From positions 48,717,451 to 48,781,450 of the forward strand of contig CM067564.1 of the NCBI GenBank assembly GCA_034336665.1: a stretch of DNA of 64,000 nucleotides, written 5' to 3'. Source of the DNA: Luscinia megarhynchos (Eukaryota; Chordata; Aves; Passeriformes; Turdidae). The translations under genes were made by a program, and so were the position numbers. The notes under the pieces are model-generated. The model worked only from the letters and a program-made list of their open reading frames with translations, searched no databases and was not told the DNA's origin. Below, piece by piece: positions 52,290 through 64,000 of the stretch. How positions within the stretch are numbered: position 1 is the stretch's first letter; every line of letters begins with the position of its first letter.

Positions 52290-52632
52290 AGCTTTGATAT
52301 ATCAGAGTGGGGACCTGGTGGAGCTGGAGAGGGTGCAGAGGAAGACAGCTGAAGTCAAAGGGATGGAGCAGCTGCCTCACAAAGAGAGGCAGAAAAGGCT
52401 GAAACTCAACTGCAGATTGGAGAAAAGACAGCTGAGCAGGGCTATGACTGAGCTCTGCCTGTTCACAAAGGTGCTGGGTTAAAGGACAAAGTTATCCTCA
52501 ATACTATGGCAAGTACAGCAACACAAGAGCTGCTTCTTGGGGGGATCCATGAGCTGAAGCACTGCTGACAAGGGAACATGACAGCACCAGGGAGGCAACC
52601 AGGCCTCCCAGGCCATTCTGTGATTCTATGAC
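52290..52632 (+). mobile_element. CR1 LINE 3' fragment, diverged
   Basis: The left part reads 'ctggtggagctggagagggt', 'gcagaggaagacagctgaag' and 'gatggagcagctgcctcaca', the CR1 block normally written 'gctggagagggtccagagga...gggctggagcagctctcctatga'. The right end is 'ccaggccattctgtgattct' 'atg', the CR1 terminal repeat. The middle is diverged or rearranged, and the usual 'ggtgtccctgcc' block is missing, so this copy has an internal deletion or replacement. Confidence 0.75.
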
Positions 52633-55600
52633 ACCATCACAGATTGGCCCACCTTGGTTTTGGTTTGAAAAATCCATGTCAGATCCCACATCCCTGCTCG
52701 TGGGCTTGGACTACTACATGGATTCTTTGGCACTCACACAGGAACTAGGCTTTCCAACATCAGAAGTGCTATGAATTAAACATGGTAAAGTAGAATTTTG
52801 TTACTTTTTTTTGTTACTTTTGCTGCTTTTATTATTAGAATGAAAGAACCTCACAAAGGCAGTAAATCTGATTTAATTTCTGTAGGCTCAGCTAAGGGAC
52901 ATTCTTGTGCCCATCTCTTTGGTCAGTAGCAGATGTCAAGGGCAAGGAGTTCATTAAATATCATACAGCCCTCCACAGTATCTTTTTCCCTCCTCAGTTT
53001 GCTTTCCAGATACAGCTTTAAATGGCTTCAAGGTACTTCTCTTTCTCAGCCATGCCTTCTCCTTTCACTCCCCTGTGCCCTTTCACACCCTGAATATGCA
53101 TTTGAACCTGACAGACACAGATCCCTGCTATGCAACAGGGCCTTGACTTTTCTCTTCCTTTTAAAAAATATTTTCTTTTGTACCTGCAAATTACTGTGGG
53201 TGTGGTTTTCTGTCCTCAGTTACAGGGGAGGATAATTTGTGCCTCCCATGGGGCTTAGCAAAACTACAGGCACTGGTTCCTTTGTCACCAATTCTGGAAA
53301 ACAAAATGCACCTGCAGCTGTGTGTCCATGGGTGCAAATTATAAGGATAATGCTAAGACAAGACTGGGAATTTTCCAGTGAGATGGATTTTGACTAGAAA
53401 ACAAAGAAAACTGATACACCTGAGTTGAGGGGTTTCTGTGGGAATTTTCACACCAGTTTCAGCAACAATGGCATTCCTGAGAAAATCTACACAACATGAT
53501 AATCAGCTTGTCCTACCTCAGAATAGAAGGAATTCAGAATTCAGGGCATTTTCTTAAGCTGAAGGAGCCGAGGACAAATCCTGCTGTGCCTAATTGTTTC
53601 AGAGTTCTCACATCTCCAGTACTGCCCAGCCTGTGAGGCTACCAGTGCCTCCTTCTCAATGTCTTCATTTGAAATTGTCTCCCTCAGCTTTGGAAGTCTG
53701 ACTGACTGCCTCAGCACTCACAGGACTTTGCAAGACTGAGGTTCACAGCTGAGCTTTCATTTAGACTTTAGTCAGACCTCCCAGACTGAAGGTGGTATAG
53801 AATTTCTCAAGTTCCAAACACATTATGCATCACCCTGTGCATCCCATCTTATTGAGGCAAAGCCAAAAAAAAAACTTTGCTGGTGTTGTTTCTTTTTCAT
53901 ATGTCTGTTAATAACTATAAATAACTTTGAAATGCAGGCAGGGTTAGTTCAGATGGGTCGAGGCTCTCCATGAGTATGCTGTGGGACTTTTTTCCAACAA
54001 GAGGATACACACAAGCATTATCTTTCTCCATGTGAGAAAACAGTGCACATATTTTACAACCCATTTCCCTCTTTAAGGCTGTAATCACATGAGAAGGACC
54101 CAGCTGGTCTATCCCCCAAAAAATAGCCCTGGCCAGCAGTTGTGGAAGGAAACCTGGTAGTGAAGCCATATGAAGAGCTTTGTGGCTCTGTGCTGGGCTC
54201 CCACTTCCCTTTCCATGCTGCAGCACAGCTGAGGCCAAGGCAGGCAGTCACACCTGTCTCTCAGAGCTGCTGTTGCAGGTCCTTCATTGTCAATGGCCTC
54301 TCTTAGATTTGAAAGTCCTAGTCCATGTCCAGGACCAGGTACCAGAGCACTTTTTCCCCCACTGATGCTGCAAACTAATCCTGATCTACTTGTAAATATG
54401 GCAGTGAAAAGCTTTGGTGAAAGGCATGAGGAGCTTGGAAGGACCTTTTTTTTGGTTTTTTTTGTGTGTGTGGCAGGAGTCTCTTGCTTCTAAAGAACTG
54501 ATCTGAACAGGAAGAATCTTAATTTAGCTGAGTCCTCTGAGCTTCATTGCTCGGTGACAGATGACATTTCTCAGCCTTGTCAGAAAAGAACACCACTACA
54601 CTGAAGCTCTGTCTCATTCTGCTTCATTAGAACATAATGAGGCAAAATTACAGGGTTTGCTGGCACTGCTGAGGAATTCAGCACCATGACTGCTCTCAAA
54701 GCCAGCCAAGAAAGAGAGCCACCAGCCCCTCCTGCAGCACCTGGCACGGGCTCTGGGGCAGTGCAGAGGATCCACTCGGGCTTTTTCTGGAATAGTAAAG
54801 AAATCCTCATAGCCCCCAAAGGGCCCAGGGGCAAACAGAGTGGGTGTAGCAGCTGAAGGACACTGGAGCACAGCTGCTCCAGCACTGCCACTCCTGGGGC
54901 TGTGAGGGGCGTTAATGGGCCCCATGTGCTGCAGGAATGCAAAGCTCTGCGTGGGCTGGCAGATTTATGCTCTTGACATTGGGGGGATTTCCTGGCTAAG
55001 AGCTGATTGCTTTGGACTGTGTCTCTGCTCTGAATTAATGTGACTTTATTGAACAGCAAACCTGAGGAAGCAGTAAAGCCTGAGACGGACGTTTCTCCTG
55101 TGCAAGATCCTGCTGATTTAACCTCATGTTCCTGAGGATGTGGAGCAAGAATTGTCTTTGTTAATGAAGTTTGTTTTTAGTTGTCATTTAAGCATCATTA
55201 AAAGATGAGACTGGCCTCATTATATTTGTTTTCTGTTTTATGTCTTCCACAAGGCCCAGCAGGGCAGGTATATAGGAACAGAATAAAACTATAGTGGTTC
55301 CCCAGTCCTCCACAAGGTATGGGATGTGCCAAGCCACAGATGGTATCTTTATGTTTTAGCAGCCTTCAGTCGTTTCCAGTGATTTTTATGAATTTTTTCA
55401 TAAGTTAACTCATGTAGAGTGCTGGCAACCCAAACATCCCATAACTCAACTAAACATTACAGTGAACTCTCTACTTTCCTTTGATTTGTACCTATTGTTA
55501 GGCAATACTACCTCCTGCACAGTATTTAGGTGCTGTGGGCTTTAATTTAATTGATAGAATGATATACTTGAGACCAACATCAGAGATGCAAGTGTTCCAT

Positions 55601-56703
55601 GTTTTGTTCATCTTGGACTGCTGACCACCACACCTGAAGCTGAGCTGCCCATGGGGGAAGCACCAGTGTGTTTGAAGAATCTGCTTCAGCTGAGATCACC
55701 TGAAGACACAGACATTCAGTCATCAGCTCAAGAGCTCCATAACTTTGTTTTTATCTGTGTAAGCCAGTGAGACTTTTAACAAAGGTTTGGATGCTCAAAC
55801 AATGAGGGGAAATATGAAAGCAGGTAGACTCACATGCTCCAAAAAGGAAAGGAAAACTGTGAGAAGAAAATGAGTGGCTCTGAAAAGATCTGGCAAAGAC
55901 ATATACACAGAGTTGGAGTTGTCAGTGACACAAGTGGAGATGTCAGTGGGATGGAGGTAGGAAAAACAAGCATAAGGTTCAGTGATTTGGTTTCTGCCTG
56001 TGATTTAGGACTGTGCTTAGCTTGCAATAGTTTGGTTTGAATGTGCACACAGAATAAAGTCCCTTCAGAAGGGAGCTCCCCCTCTGGCCACCACATGGTT
56101 AACAGAACCTTTGTTCCCCAGCCCCTTATTAACACAGAATTATCAGGCTCCAATGTGAACCTTGAACACCTATAGTTCATTCCTGTGGTTCTCTGAACAT
56201 TCAAAGACAGAAATTTAGTCAGGTAATTTACTTAGGAAAGCCTTCTCCTCTTTCCCCTGCTGCTCACATTGCAGTATATTGCTGGCATTGTTTAAAGTGT
56301 TACTGGCAAATAATATTGCTATGTGCATTATAAATAGAAATCAGGCAGCAAATGGAATTAAATGTGGACTGAAAGGCACGAATTCCTGAGCAGAACAGTC
56401 TGCGTGTCTGACAGGAAATAGACAAACTTTGTTAAGTTTGCCCAGGACCAGCCTAATTTGATCTTGGAGTTTTTATTTTTTTTTAAATGTGGTTTTACAT
56501 GTCTACAAAATGTAACAACTACTTGAAACTGAAAACAAAGACAGCAAAATAAGATCCCTCCAGGGCATTCCAAATTATTTAAACCTGAGTTTTTCCAGCA
56601 TTCCTGTGCAAGAGATAACAGTAAACAGTAGGTTAAAAATATACAGCATTAGGGTTATACAGGCAAAAATAACAGCAGATATTTGTGAAGAGCAGATTAG
56701 CAA
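52633..56703. other. Non-coding stretch, no gene recognised
   Basis: The longest frame is 159 codons on the minus strand at 54,580-55,059, in a GC-richer patch at 54.65-54.97 kb. It lacks any recognisable domain and overlaps a second open frame (103 codons) in another frame of the same strand, so it is not called. A T/G low-complexity run lies near 54,447-54,474. Confidence 0.5.
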
Positions 56704-57590
56704 CAAATCTCTGACCTGGATGATGGGATCAGGGAGTGTACCCTGATAAAATTTGCCAATGACACCAAACTGAGTGGGGAATTGGACACTTTGAAGGGAG
56801 AACCAACCTGCAGGAAGACCTGGACAGGCTGAAAGGATGTGCTAACAAGAACCTTGTGAAGTTCTGCAAGGACAAGTGAAAGGCCTTGAACGAGGGAAAA
56901 CACAATCCAGAAGTGCAGCAAAGGCTGGGGCCAGCCCAGCTGGGGAGCAGCTCTGTGGGAAGGGACCTGGGGGTCCTGGTCAGCTGCAAGCTCAGGATGA
57001 GTGAGCTCTGTGCTGCTGTGCAAAGAACAGGATGCTGAGCTGCATCAACAAGGGCAGAGAGGAAAAAGTCATCATCCCACCCCACTCAGCACATGGAGTA
57101 TACACACCTGGGATTCTGTGTTCTGTTTTGGTCCCTACATCAAAAAGAGGTGTGGGCAGGCTGGAGGGGGTGAAGAGAGGGGCCACAGAGATGATCCAAG
57201 GACTGGGAACTGCTGTATGAGGAAAGGCTGAGAGAGCTGGGTTTTCTCTGCCTTGAGGAAAGGGCTAGGGAAGATCTTATCACCATGTTCCAGTATTCAA
57301 AGGATGGCTACAAAGAAGATGGAGACTCCATTTTTACAAGGAGTCACATAGAAAAGGTGAGTTAGACAAGTTATTCCTGGGGAGATTCCAATTGGACACA
57401 AGAGGAAAACTTTTCATAATGAAAACAATCAGCCACTGAAATCATCTCCTCAGGGAAGTGGTGGGTTCCTCAACATTGGACACTTATAAGATTAAACTGG
57501 ACAGGGTCCTGGGCCATCTAAACCACACTTTTGCCAAGAGAAGTTGGATGAGATGATCCTTGAGGTCTTTTCCAACCTGGTATTCTGTGA
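56704..57590 (+). mobile_element. CR1 LINE, longest copy, with RT remnant
   Basis: This is about 0.9 kb of CR1 in plus orientation. The start encodes the end of the reverse transcriptase palm: the frame reads DLDDGIRECT and then KFANDTKLSG, where intact CR1 has the catalytic F-A-D-D-T-K-L. The second catalytic Asp position here is Asn-Asp, and stops and frameshifts follow, so the copy is dead. Downstream come the 3' UTR blocks 'ggaagggacctgggggtcct', 'ggtgtgggcaggctggaggg', 'ctgtatgaggaaaggctgag' and the end 'ggatgagatgatccttgagg' 'tcttttccaacctgg' with 'tattctgtgatta'. Short frames on both strands here belong to the repeat. Confidence 0.95.
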
Positions 57591-58270
57591 TTATAGGTTC
57601 CTATGACATTCCAATTCTTTCAATTATGTAAAACATCAACTGTGCTGCAATTGTGCAATGTGCTGGTGGGGAATTGCACCATCTTTCAGGATTTTCCATC
57701 AGATTCTGTCCTACAGAGGCATCTATCACATAAAATGTGGAGCAGATGAACTTCTTAGCATCTTCAGTTAATTTTTTTATATTGATTAATTTTATAGGGT
57801 TTTTCTGTTGTTTTTTTTCAGTTTTGCTTCCAGTTGCAACTTTCATAAGAACATTGTGGACATTTAGAGTGAAGAATGTAGAGTTTCCAACAGCCTCTGT
57901 CATTTTCTGCTGGGGTAGCAAGGTCGTTTGGAAGATTAGGATTAATCTTTCCTGCTTCCTGGCTCCTAAAGATAGCATCCAAGCTGTCCCCTAACTGCAC
58001 TGCAAGCTCATTCCACAGCTAAAAGCTCTCCTTTATCAAGGATCTGTTTGTAACCCTCCCTCTCTTCTTCCTCAGCTTGCTTCCTCTTTGGTATTTTAGA
58101 ACAAGATTTAGCCACCCTGACAGTTTCCACACCAATCCTCAGCATCACTGAGTTGCAAGAATCCAGTCTGGTAACAGCTAACTGGAGGTTCCCTCTGTAG
58201 GCATCTTTGGGGCTTTTTGCCACCCCCCAAAACAATAAAACGTTGTAATAAATGTTGTAATAAAATTTTC
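57591..58270. other. Unexplained stretch beside CR1, open on minus strand
   Basis: This directly follows the CR1 3' end. On the minus strand two blocks are fairly open: 58,235-58,008 (75 codons, with a KRKQAEEEERE charged patch) and 57,978-57,601 (125 codons, rich in K, I and N towards its middle). They are in different frames, with a gap that would need a frameshift. A plus-strand frame of 85 codons overlaps the second. I do not recognise a protein family. It could be a decayed retroposed copy or other repeat, or chance. Short tandem units lie at its right end. Confidence 0.25.
58242..58265 (+). repeat. Two 12-bp tandem units
   Basis: 'gttgtaataaat' is followed immediately by 'gttgtaataaaa', preceded by a partial 'aataaaac'. 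This creates three AATAAA/AATAAA-like hexamers within about 30 bp. These could act as polyadenylation signals for plus-strand transcripts, but no such transcript is supported. Confidence 0.7.
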
Positions 58271-61200
58271 AGTTTTGTATTGCAAATCTTAGAACATTTT
58301 AATTTTCTTCATGAGATTTACATGAGAGGTCTCTTGGAAAATATATTTCCTCTGAAAACACATTTTGGTTTTGGAGAAGCTCATCTTTTCCCTCCAATTC
58401 TGCTGGAAATTCAGGAGGAACCAATGTCACCTTTGCTTTTCTGGAAAAATCTATTACAAACTCTGCTAGAGGAGGAAGAGCTGCATGTATCCCAGGGAGG
58501 TGCACAGAGATCTGAGCTCTTTAACATAGCTGGGCATGGACCTGCCCTGGGCATTCCCAAACTCTGTCTTTGCAAGCAGGGTGCTCCCATTTTCCCTGTT
58601 GTGTAACAAAGGAAGAGGCACTGAGTGCTGACACCCAGCAGAGGTGCATCAGTGAAGCACTGAAATCTCCAAGGACTGAAGTCAAAGAGGGTCCTGTGCA
58701 GAGCCAGGCACCTGGAGCTCATTCCATGATCCCAGCCCGGATTGATGCACGTGATCCCACCCTGTGGCAAAGCTCCCACTGATCTTCATTATGCAAAGAG
58801 AGGATATGGGTGAGATGGGACTGAGGAAACGCTTAAACAACTAGAGACCTTTATAAGTATTTTAATTCCAACCTCTTGCTTTAAAGCTGTAACTTGATCT
58901 ACGGTGATAATTTATGGAGCAGATTGGTGGTAAGAGTATTGTGCAGTCAGTGTGATACTGCAAATGGGAATTTAATAATTGCTGATTACTTTAGAAATGC
59001 TGTCTTGTAAAAAAAGTTACAAGAATAAGTGATAATCAAGGGTGAAGGGATTACTGCTGTTGATTTAAAAGCTTGCTGAGGCAGATTTGAAATCCCAAAG
59101 CTGGAGCATTTCTTTTAACAAATAAAAATGCAAAGAGGAACAGACTGGTGGAGTCTTGTTCGAACAACTGGCAGACAAGTAGCAGTAAATCATGAAAAAT
59201 ACATTTCCTAAACTTTCCCTTTTAATAAATTAGGCGTTGTTTGTAAAATAGCTTGGGAGAACATGTTAACACAGAGCTGCTAGCTAGATAACAAGCCAAA
59301 TCCATCTCTGCATCTCGGCCCAATTGCACCAGGGATGAATTTGGCTCTGTTTCTCTACAAACATGAATCAAGCTGTTTGCATTTTGTCATTACACTATCC
59401 ATGACCCAAGCATATACATTTTCTTGGCAACAGCAATTAAAAGCCTGACAAAAACACTACATGTTATCTGCATCATTTTTTCTTCATTAGCAAAATTTGC
59501 ATTTTCCCACTCCTGCCCCTCCCTAAGTAAGGAAGATTAAGGGCCCCATTCCATTTCCTGTGAAACTGAAGATAAAAATTCCTATAGTTTTGACAGCAAC
59601 AGCAGTGCTTTCTTCATTTAGTGATTATTTGTTTGATTGATGGTTGAGTCCCGGGCAGCAGTCCCAGCTCTGTTGGCTCTGTGCTTGGCTTATAAAACTT
59701 CTCTTGTACATGGCCATGTCCATTCTCTTCCAAAGAAAAGAGGAAGGCAGATCCACCAGTGATGCACTGGGAGCCTTCTGGGTTCCCAGGTGTTTGGGGG
59801 AGATGGCATCAACTAATAGGGTTTATTTGGGAAATTCACCAAAAATAAGATCTGCAAAGGTATTTTGGGACTGTGAGTATCTATTTCACTAAGAGATTCA
59901 CCATATCACTCATGGGTTTATTCTCTATGGAATATTTTGATGTATTTAAACCCTGTTCCAAATCCTCATCAGACTTCTCTTCCTGATTCAATGCAATCCA
60001 AGACTAAATAAAGTGTATAGCTAATAATTGCAGGAATTTCCATAATGGCTTTTCTCAGGTAGATATTCCAATTAGAATGAGAGAATTTGCATGTGCATCA
60101 TTACAATGTACAAGATAATATTTAGCAAGCCTCTACTCAAAGACGTGCAGATCCCAGTCCCCATCTTTAAGGAATTTTCCATGGAAATAAGTTTAATCCT
60201 GTCAAATTCTCTTTTCAGAGGAAACCCAGTGATTGTTTCAGCGTTTATGCTCCCAGGCTTTTGGCATTCACTGCATCTGAGGGTGGTGTATTTATTTTCT
60301 TTCAGGGAGCTTAGCTGTTGACAATAGAAACTCTAATGAACACTCACCTCTGCTGGAGATAAAACTTGCCTCTGCTCACTTGGGATGGCTGAACCTGACT
60401 TGTAGCCCTCCAGCTGTCATTGCAAGGAGTTGGGATATGACCAGAGTCATCACACCCTCTGCAGTCGGTGGTTCAAGACTGTTGCTATTGGCTGCATCTG
60501 AGAAACCCACCAAGGTGCCCTGTGAAGTTTTTACCTGACTAATGGTAAGAAAAATAGCAAGAGACAAAAACAAAATCTGTTATTCTCCTGCCTTGTATGT
60601 TTGCATGGCAACATGATAACCCCACTGCCAGAACCAGCAGCCCTTTTCCATTAGCAAAACTAAGCAGTCATTACCACCACTCTGAAAAAAGAGCCCAAAT
60701 CTGCTTTTTGCAGCTTCTGAGAGATGGGCTGCAGGGGTGGGGGTTGTATTTTCCACATCTGTTTCCTCCATCCACCTCTCATTTGCTGCTGCAGGGCAGG
60801 AAACACATTGCTCCGTGCACCAGCCACTGACCCCTCTGGGAGCCAGCCTGCGAGCAGGGCTGGAAGTGCTTCACACTTCATCTGGTGCAGCTTTGAAAAC
60901 ATGGATTGCTATTGAACCCAGCCGGACCTGCTGTGTCAGGGCAGCAGTCTGAGCAGAGTGTGTTTACTTTGGGTGTAGCAAAGAAAAAAGGAAAAGGCAA
61001 AAAATAAGTCAGTGAAGGGAAGGAAAAGCAATGAAAGCTGGTCTCACCAGCAGTGTTTGACAGCTGTGCATGTCAGGGTGAGCAGCTGGCTTCTGCACGG
61101 AGATGCCCTGGCTGTCCTTTCACACTGACCTGCAGATCAGTTCAACCAAGAGTCCCCTTATTGCCCACCTCTCTCTGCTTCATAAATCCCCTTCAGGATG

Positions 61201-62768
61201 TCCTCTGTGTGAGAGGAGCCATGTTTGAGTCATCCCTGCTGTGAACAGCTCCCTACGAGTCTGGCTCCAGCACCTTCCCTGTTGCACCCCGTAGACCACA
61301 GTCCCAAGGCAAGGTGGGTCCCTCTCTGCCCTTTCCCCCTGACTCCCATGAAGTTCCCTCAGCCTTTACAAGCTTCAGGATCCTGGCAGCTGTGTGACAC
61401 CACAACATGATCTGCCAGAGAGCTCTCCCACTTGCTCCAGTGCTTCCTTGGGGCATGTGGCTGTTGGAACTTGCAAGGGTGTTTGCCATAGCAAGAATGT
61501 GTCTCTTCCTAAGGCTTCAAAGCATGGAAAAAGATGTTGTTCTTCCCCACCCATCCTCTCCTGACAAAGAATGTTTGTGAGCAATCAGAGATGAACACTT
61601 GTCATAAAAAACTTGTCATCTCTTTTCCCAGTAACCTCTCGGCATCTGGCCCCAGTCTCTGCTACAAACCCAGATAAGTTCCTTTCCTGATTTCATCCAA
61701 CTCATTTTCACACTTTCCAAAACTTGAAGCTTGCACACTGACAAGCCCTTGAGACTGATAGAGAATAGCCTGTGTTAAGCAAAAACACCAGCCAGGTCTT
61801 CACTGTGCAACAGCCTTTCCCAGAATTTCCCACAGCACCTTATGTAGTTCAGCAGAGGCCAGGGTGTCATTTCAGAGATCAGCTCTTCAGCTTGGGTCTC
61901 CCAGCATCACTTATGGGGGCCCCTACTGAGGCTGACTCCCTCATTAGCAAGGGAAGGGAGACAAAAGGGAAAATAGGTTGTAATTTTAGGAGATTTTTAG
62001 GTCCTGCAGCAGAAACAAGAAGGCAGCACTGAACTGTACCATGAAGTATATGATGGATTCCTCTGAGAGGCTGGCAGAGGCTGCAGAGAGTTGTGCCCCT
62101 CAGATGTGCACAGGTACCCGTGGCTGGGTCACAGGGGAGGCTGTGGAAGTAGGAGAGTGAGAGATGCAAGGAGCAGTAGCAGAGCAAGGACAACACGAGG
62201 TGCTCTGAGATGACATCGTGACTCCCTTCAACATTTGTCAGGTCATAAAGCAAAAATCAGTCGAGGCAGTGTTGTCTATCCCACACTGGGAAGGATGTGC
62301 CTTCATCTTCACCTCATCCTCACCTTTTAATCCCCAGCACTCTCCTCAATGAATGCTCAGCAGATACGTGTGCAAATGAATCCCTGCCGTGCACAGAACT
62401 GCAGGGTTTAGCATGGGATGTTGATACAGCTCTAGGATTATATACAATTAGACTGTCTAGACCACATTCAGCAGGGATGTGGATGGGGTGAGGATTACCA
62501 GCTGAGAAATCAGATATTCAGTGAGAGGGTGGGCAGCTGAGTTGGGGCAGGAGAGGAAGCCAAGTGGAAATGTAAGAAAGCACTGAATAAATTGCCACAA
62601 GGCCAGATGTATTGTACACCCTCAGCTTCCTTGCACTTCCCTGTGCTCTTCTGCAAAGCTCAGCCCTTTGCAGTCTTGCACGTCTTTCGTCCTCCACACC
62701 ACTGTTAGCATGGAAAATGGCATTGGTTTCCATTAACCCTGGGTCAGTGAGACACAAATTGGACAATG
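58271..62768. other. Non-coding stretch with candidate conserved elements
   Basis: No gene was recognised. The interval 58.84-59.51 kb is AT-rich and rich in transcription-factor-like words, including an octamer ATTTGCAT at 59,495-59,502. From 60.4 kb rightwards GC is higher. The open frames there (up to 129 codons, at 58,217-58,606) have no family features. Confidence 0.5.
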
Positions 62769-62925
62769 ATCATAGAATCATAGAGTTCTTTAGGTTGGAA
62801 AAGACCCTTAAGATCATCAGCTCTAACCATTAAGCCAGCACTGTCAAATCCACCTTAAACCATGTCCCCAAGTGCCACATCCACATGTCTTTTAAATCAT
62901 TCTAGGGATGGTGATTCCTCTTGGT
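62769..62925 (-). mobile_element. CR1 LINE 3' end, minus strand
   Basis: The sequence begins 'atcatagaatcatagagttc', continues 'tttaggttggaaaagaccct' 'taagatcatcag' and 'ctctaaccattaagccagca', then 'ccatgtccccaagtgccaca' and 'tctagggatggtgattcc'. This is the reverse complement of a CR1 3' end with its octamer tail preserved. It is strongly 5' truncated. The well-kept tail suggests it is among the younger copies here. Confidence 0.95.
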
Positions 62926-64000
62926 TCACAGAGGGACTGTGGCAAGACAAAACCTGAACCCAGGTCCCCAGGATGTTCTTCTAACCCTTGGGCCATACTC
63001 ACATTCATGGTTTTCCCTTCCAGTCACCTGAAATGTTCACCTTGTAACCAGGTATAGGAGTGCTCCTATAGAAATCAGTCATGATCTATTTGATGTGCCA
63101 CAGCAAGTACTTATCACAATAAAAACAAAAATGTCCTATTTCATTCCTCTTGATACTCCCTACAGGCAATGGGGCCCAAATCTACCCCTGCACCAATGCT
63201 GAGTGTTGAAGAGATGCACAGGGGAGGAGACTTGTCCCTCCTCAGCCTCAAGCTCATGGCACAGAGATTGCTTTCCCCATGGAAAGCAGGTGTAGGTGTG
63301 CTTTGGGACACTGCTTGGCCCTGTGGGGATGTGGTGGGCTCAGACCACCCTGGGTGGGCCCCTGCTCTTGCTCCTTTGCACTGGGCTGTGCTTTGCCTGG
63401 CACTGGTGCTTTGAAGCCAGATGGTCCTGCAGCTTGTTGCTCCTTGCAGTTGGGCTCTGCCAGCCTGAGCAGACGGATCTGAGGGGCCTCAGAGAGAGCA
63501 GGAGTCTGCATTTGCTGAAGCGTAGGAGCTATTTTAAACACATCAGCAAAGTCTAGCATGGAGAAGACCCTGCTGCCTCAGAAGCATGTTTAGCCAATCT
63601 GATACAGAAACCTGACCATATTTTACAGGGCACATCAATTACCCTGCTCCAGGCATGGCCTGGGACTGGGATGCTTCATGCAGTTCCAGCCATTAGGAAG
63701 GAGAGCCCTTTCTCCAGCAACCAGTTGAGGAAAACCACAATTTTTCATTCCCTGAGCTGGAAAACTAAGCACCTAAATTCATCTGCTTCTTTATTTACTC
63801 CTCCCTCAGTGCTGTTGGATCTTCAGGTACCTCTTGGCATCAATCCTCCCACTTTGCACACAGAGGAGGCTGGGAGGGGGGAATGTGAATCTTTTGCAGC
63901 ACTGTCCAATCTGTGCTGTGAGCAGCAGCCCTGCTTGGTGGTGTCCTGCCTGCCCAGAGCTCCAGGAGCTTTCTTCCCTTCTTGGGTAACTAACTGCTCT
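62926..64000. other. Non-coding stretch to the window end
   Basis: No gene or repeat was recognised. A GC-richer patch at 63.25-63.5 kb gives overlapping open frames on both strands (up to 101 codons) without family features. Confidence 0.5.

Noticed and set aside
54580..55059. 159-codon minus-strand frame
   Set aside because: Overlaps a 103-codon frame in another phase of the same strand, and has no recognisable family, signal peptide or conserved motif.
56697..57231. Overlapping open frames at 56.7-57.2 kb on both strands
   Set aside because: All fall within the long CR1 copy and are repeat-derived.

Overview
The window looks like vertebrate, most likely avian (probably passerine), nuclear DNA. 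The main support is a set of CR1 LINE fragments of the bird type: several 3' ends carry the hallmark 'gatgatctttaaggtcccttccaac' style sequence and remnants of the terminal 'attctatg' repeat. Overall repeat density is low, there is one sharp CpG island, and a short piece resembles the bird LTR motif 'ggctgggatagagttaatttt'. No bacterial, viral or organellar gene architecture is visible. No open reading frame of convincing length exists, and I did not recognise a coding exon or name a gene.

Layout. From 1 to about 39.8 kb the sequence is AT-rich, intronic or intergenic DNA. It holds CR1 copies at about 7.9, 8.9, 10.5 and 26.3 kb, old MIR-type SINE remnants at about 4.0, 30.6 and 37.2 kb, a possible L2/MIR tail at 32.85 kb, and simple repeats. 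From about 39.86 to 40.64 kb there is a strong CpG island with GC boxes, an AP-1-type site and a G-quadruplex motif. The minus strand has consensus splice donors at 40,211, 40,613 and 40,676. The best reading is the promoter and first exon of a gene transcribed leftwards, so that much of 1-40 kb would be its first intron(s). This is inference, because no downstream exon was recognised.

From about 40.7 to 64 kb the sequence is non-coding DNA, probably upstream of that promoter. It carries an LTR-like scrap at 45.9 kb, CR1 copies at 52.3, 56.7-57.6 (the longest, reaching back into the reverse transcriptase region) and 62.8 kb, a possible MIR at 44.55 kb, and an unexplained stretch at 57.6-58.27 kb.

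Several AT-rich, motif-dense stretches read like conserved non-coding elements: about 11.8, 19.3, 30.0, 48.4 and 59.2 kb. The two clearest are a cluster of three homeodomain-type sites within 32 bp at 48.4 kb and a pair of AP-1 sites at 30.1 kb. I found no convincing new biological system. The most useful leads are the CpG-island promoter, these candidate enhancers, an inverted CR1 pair at 7.9-9.4 kb, and the unexplained stretch after the long CR1.
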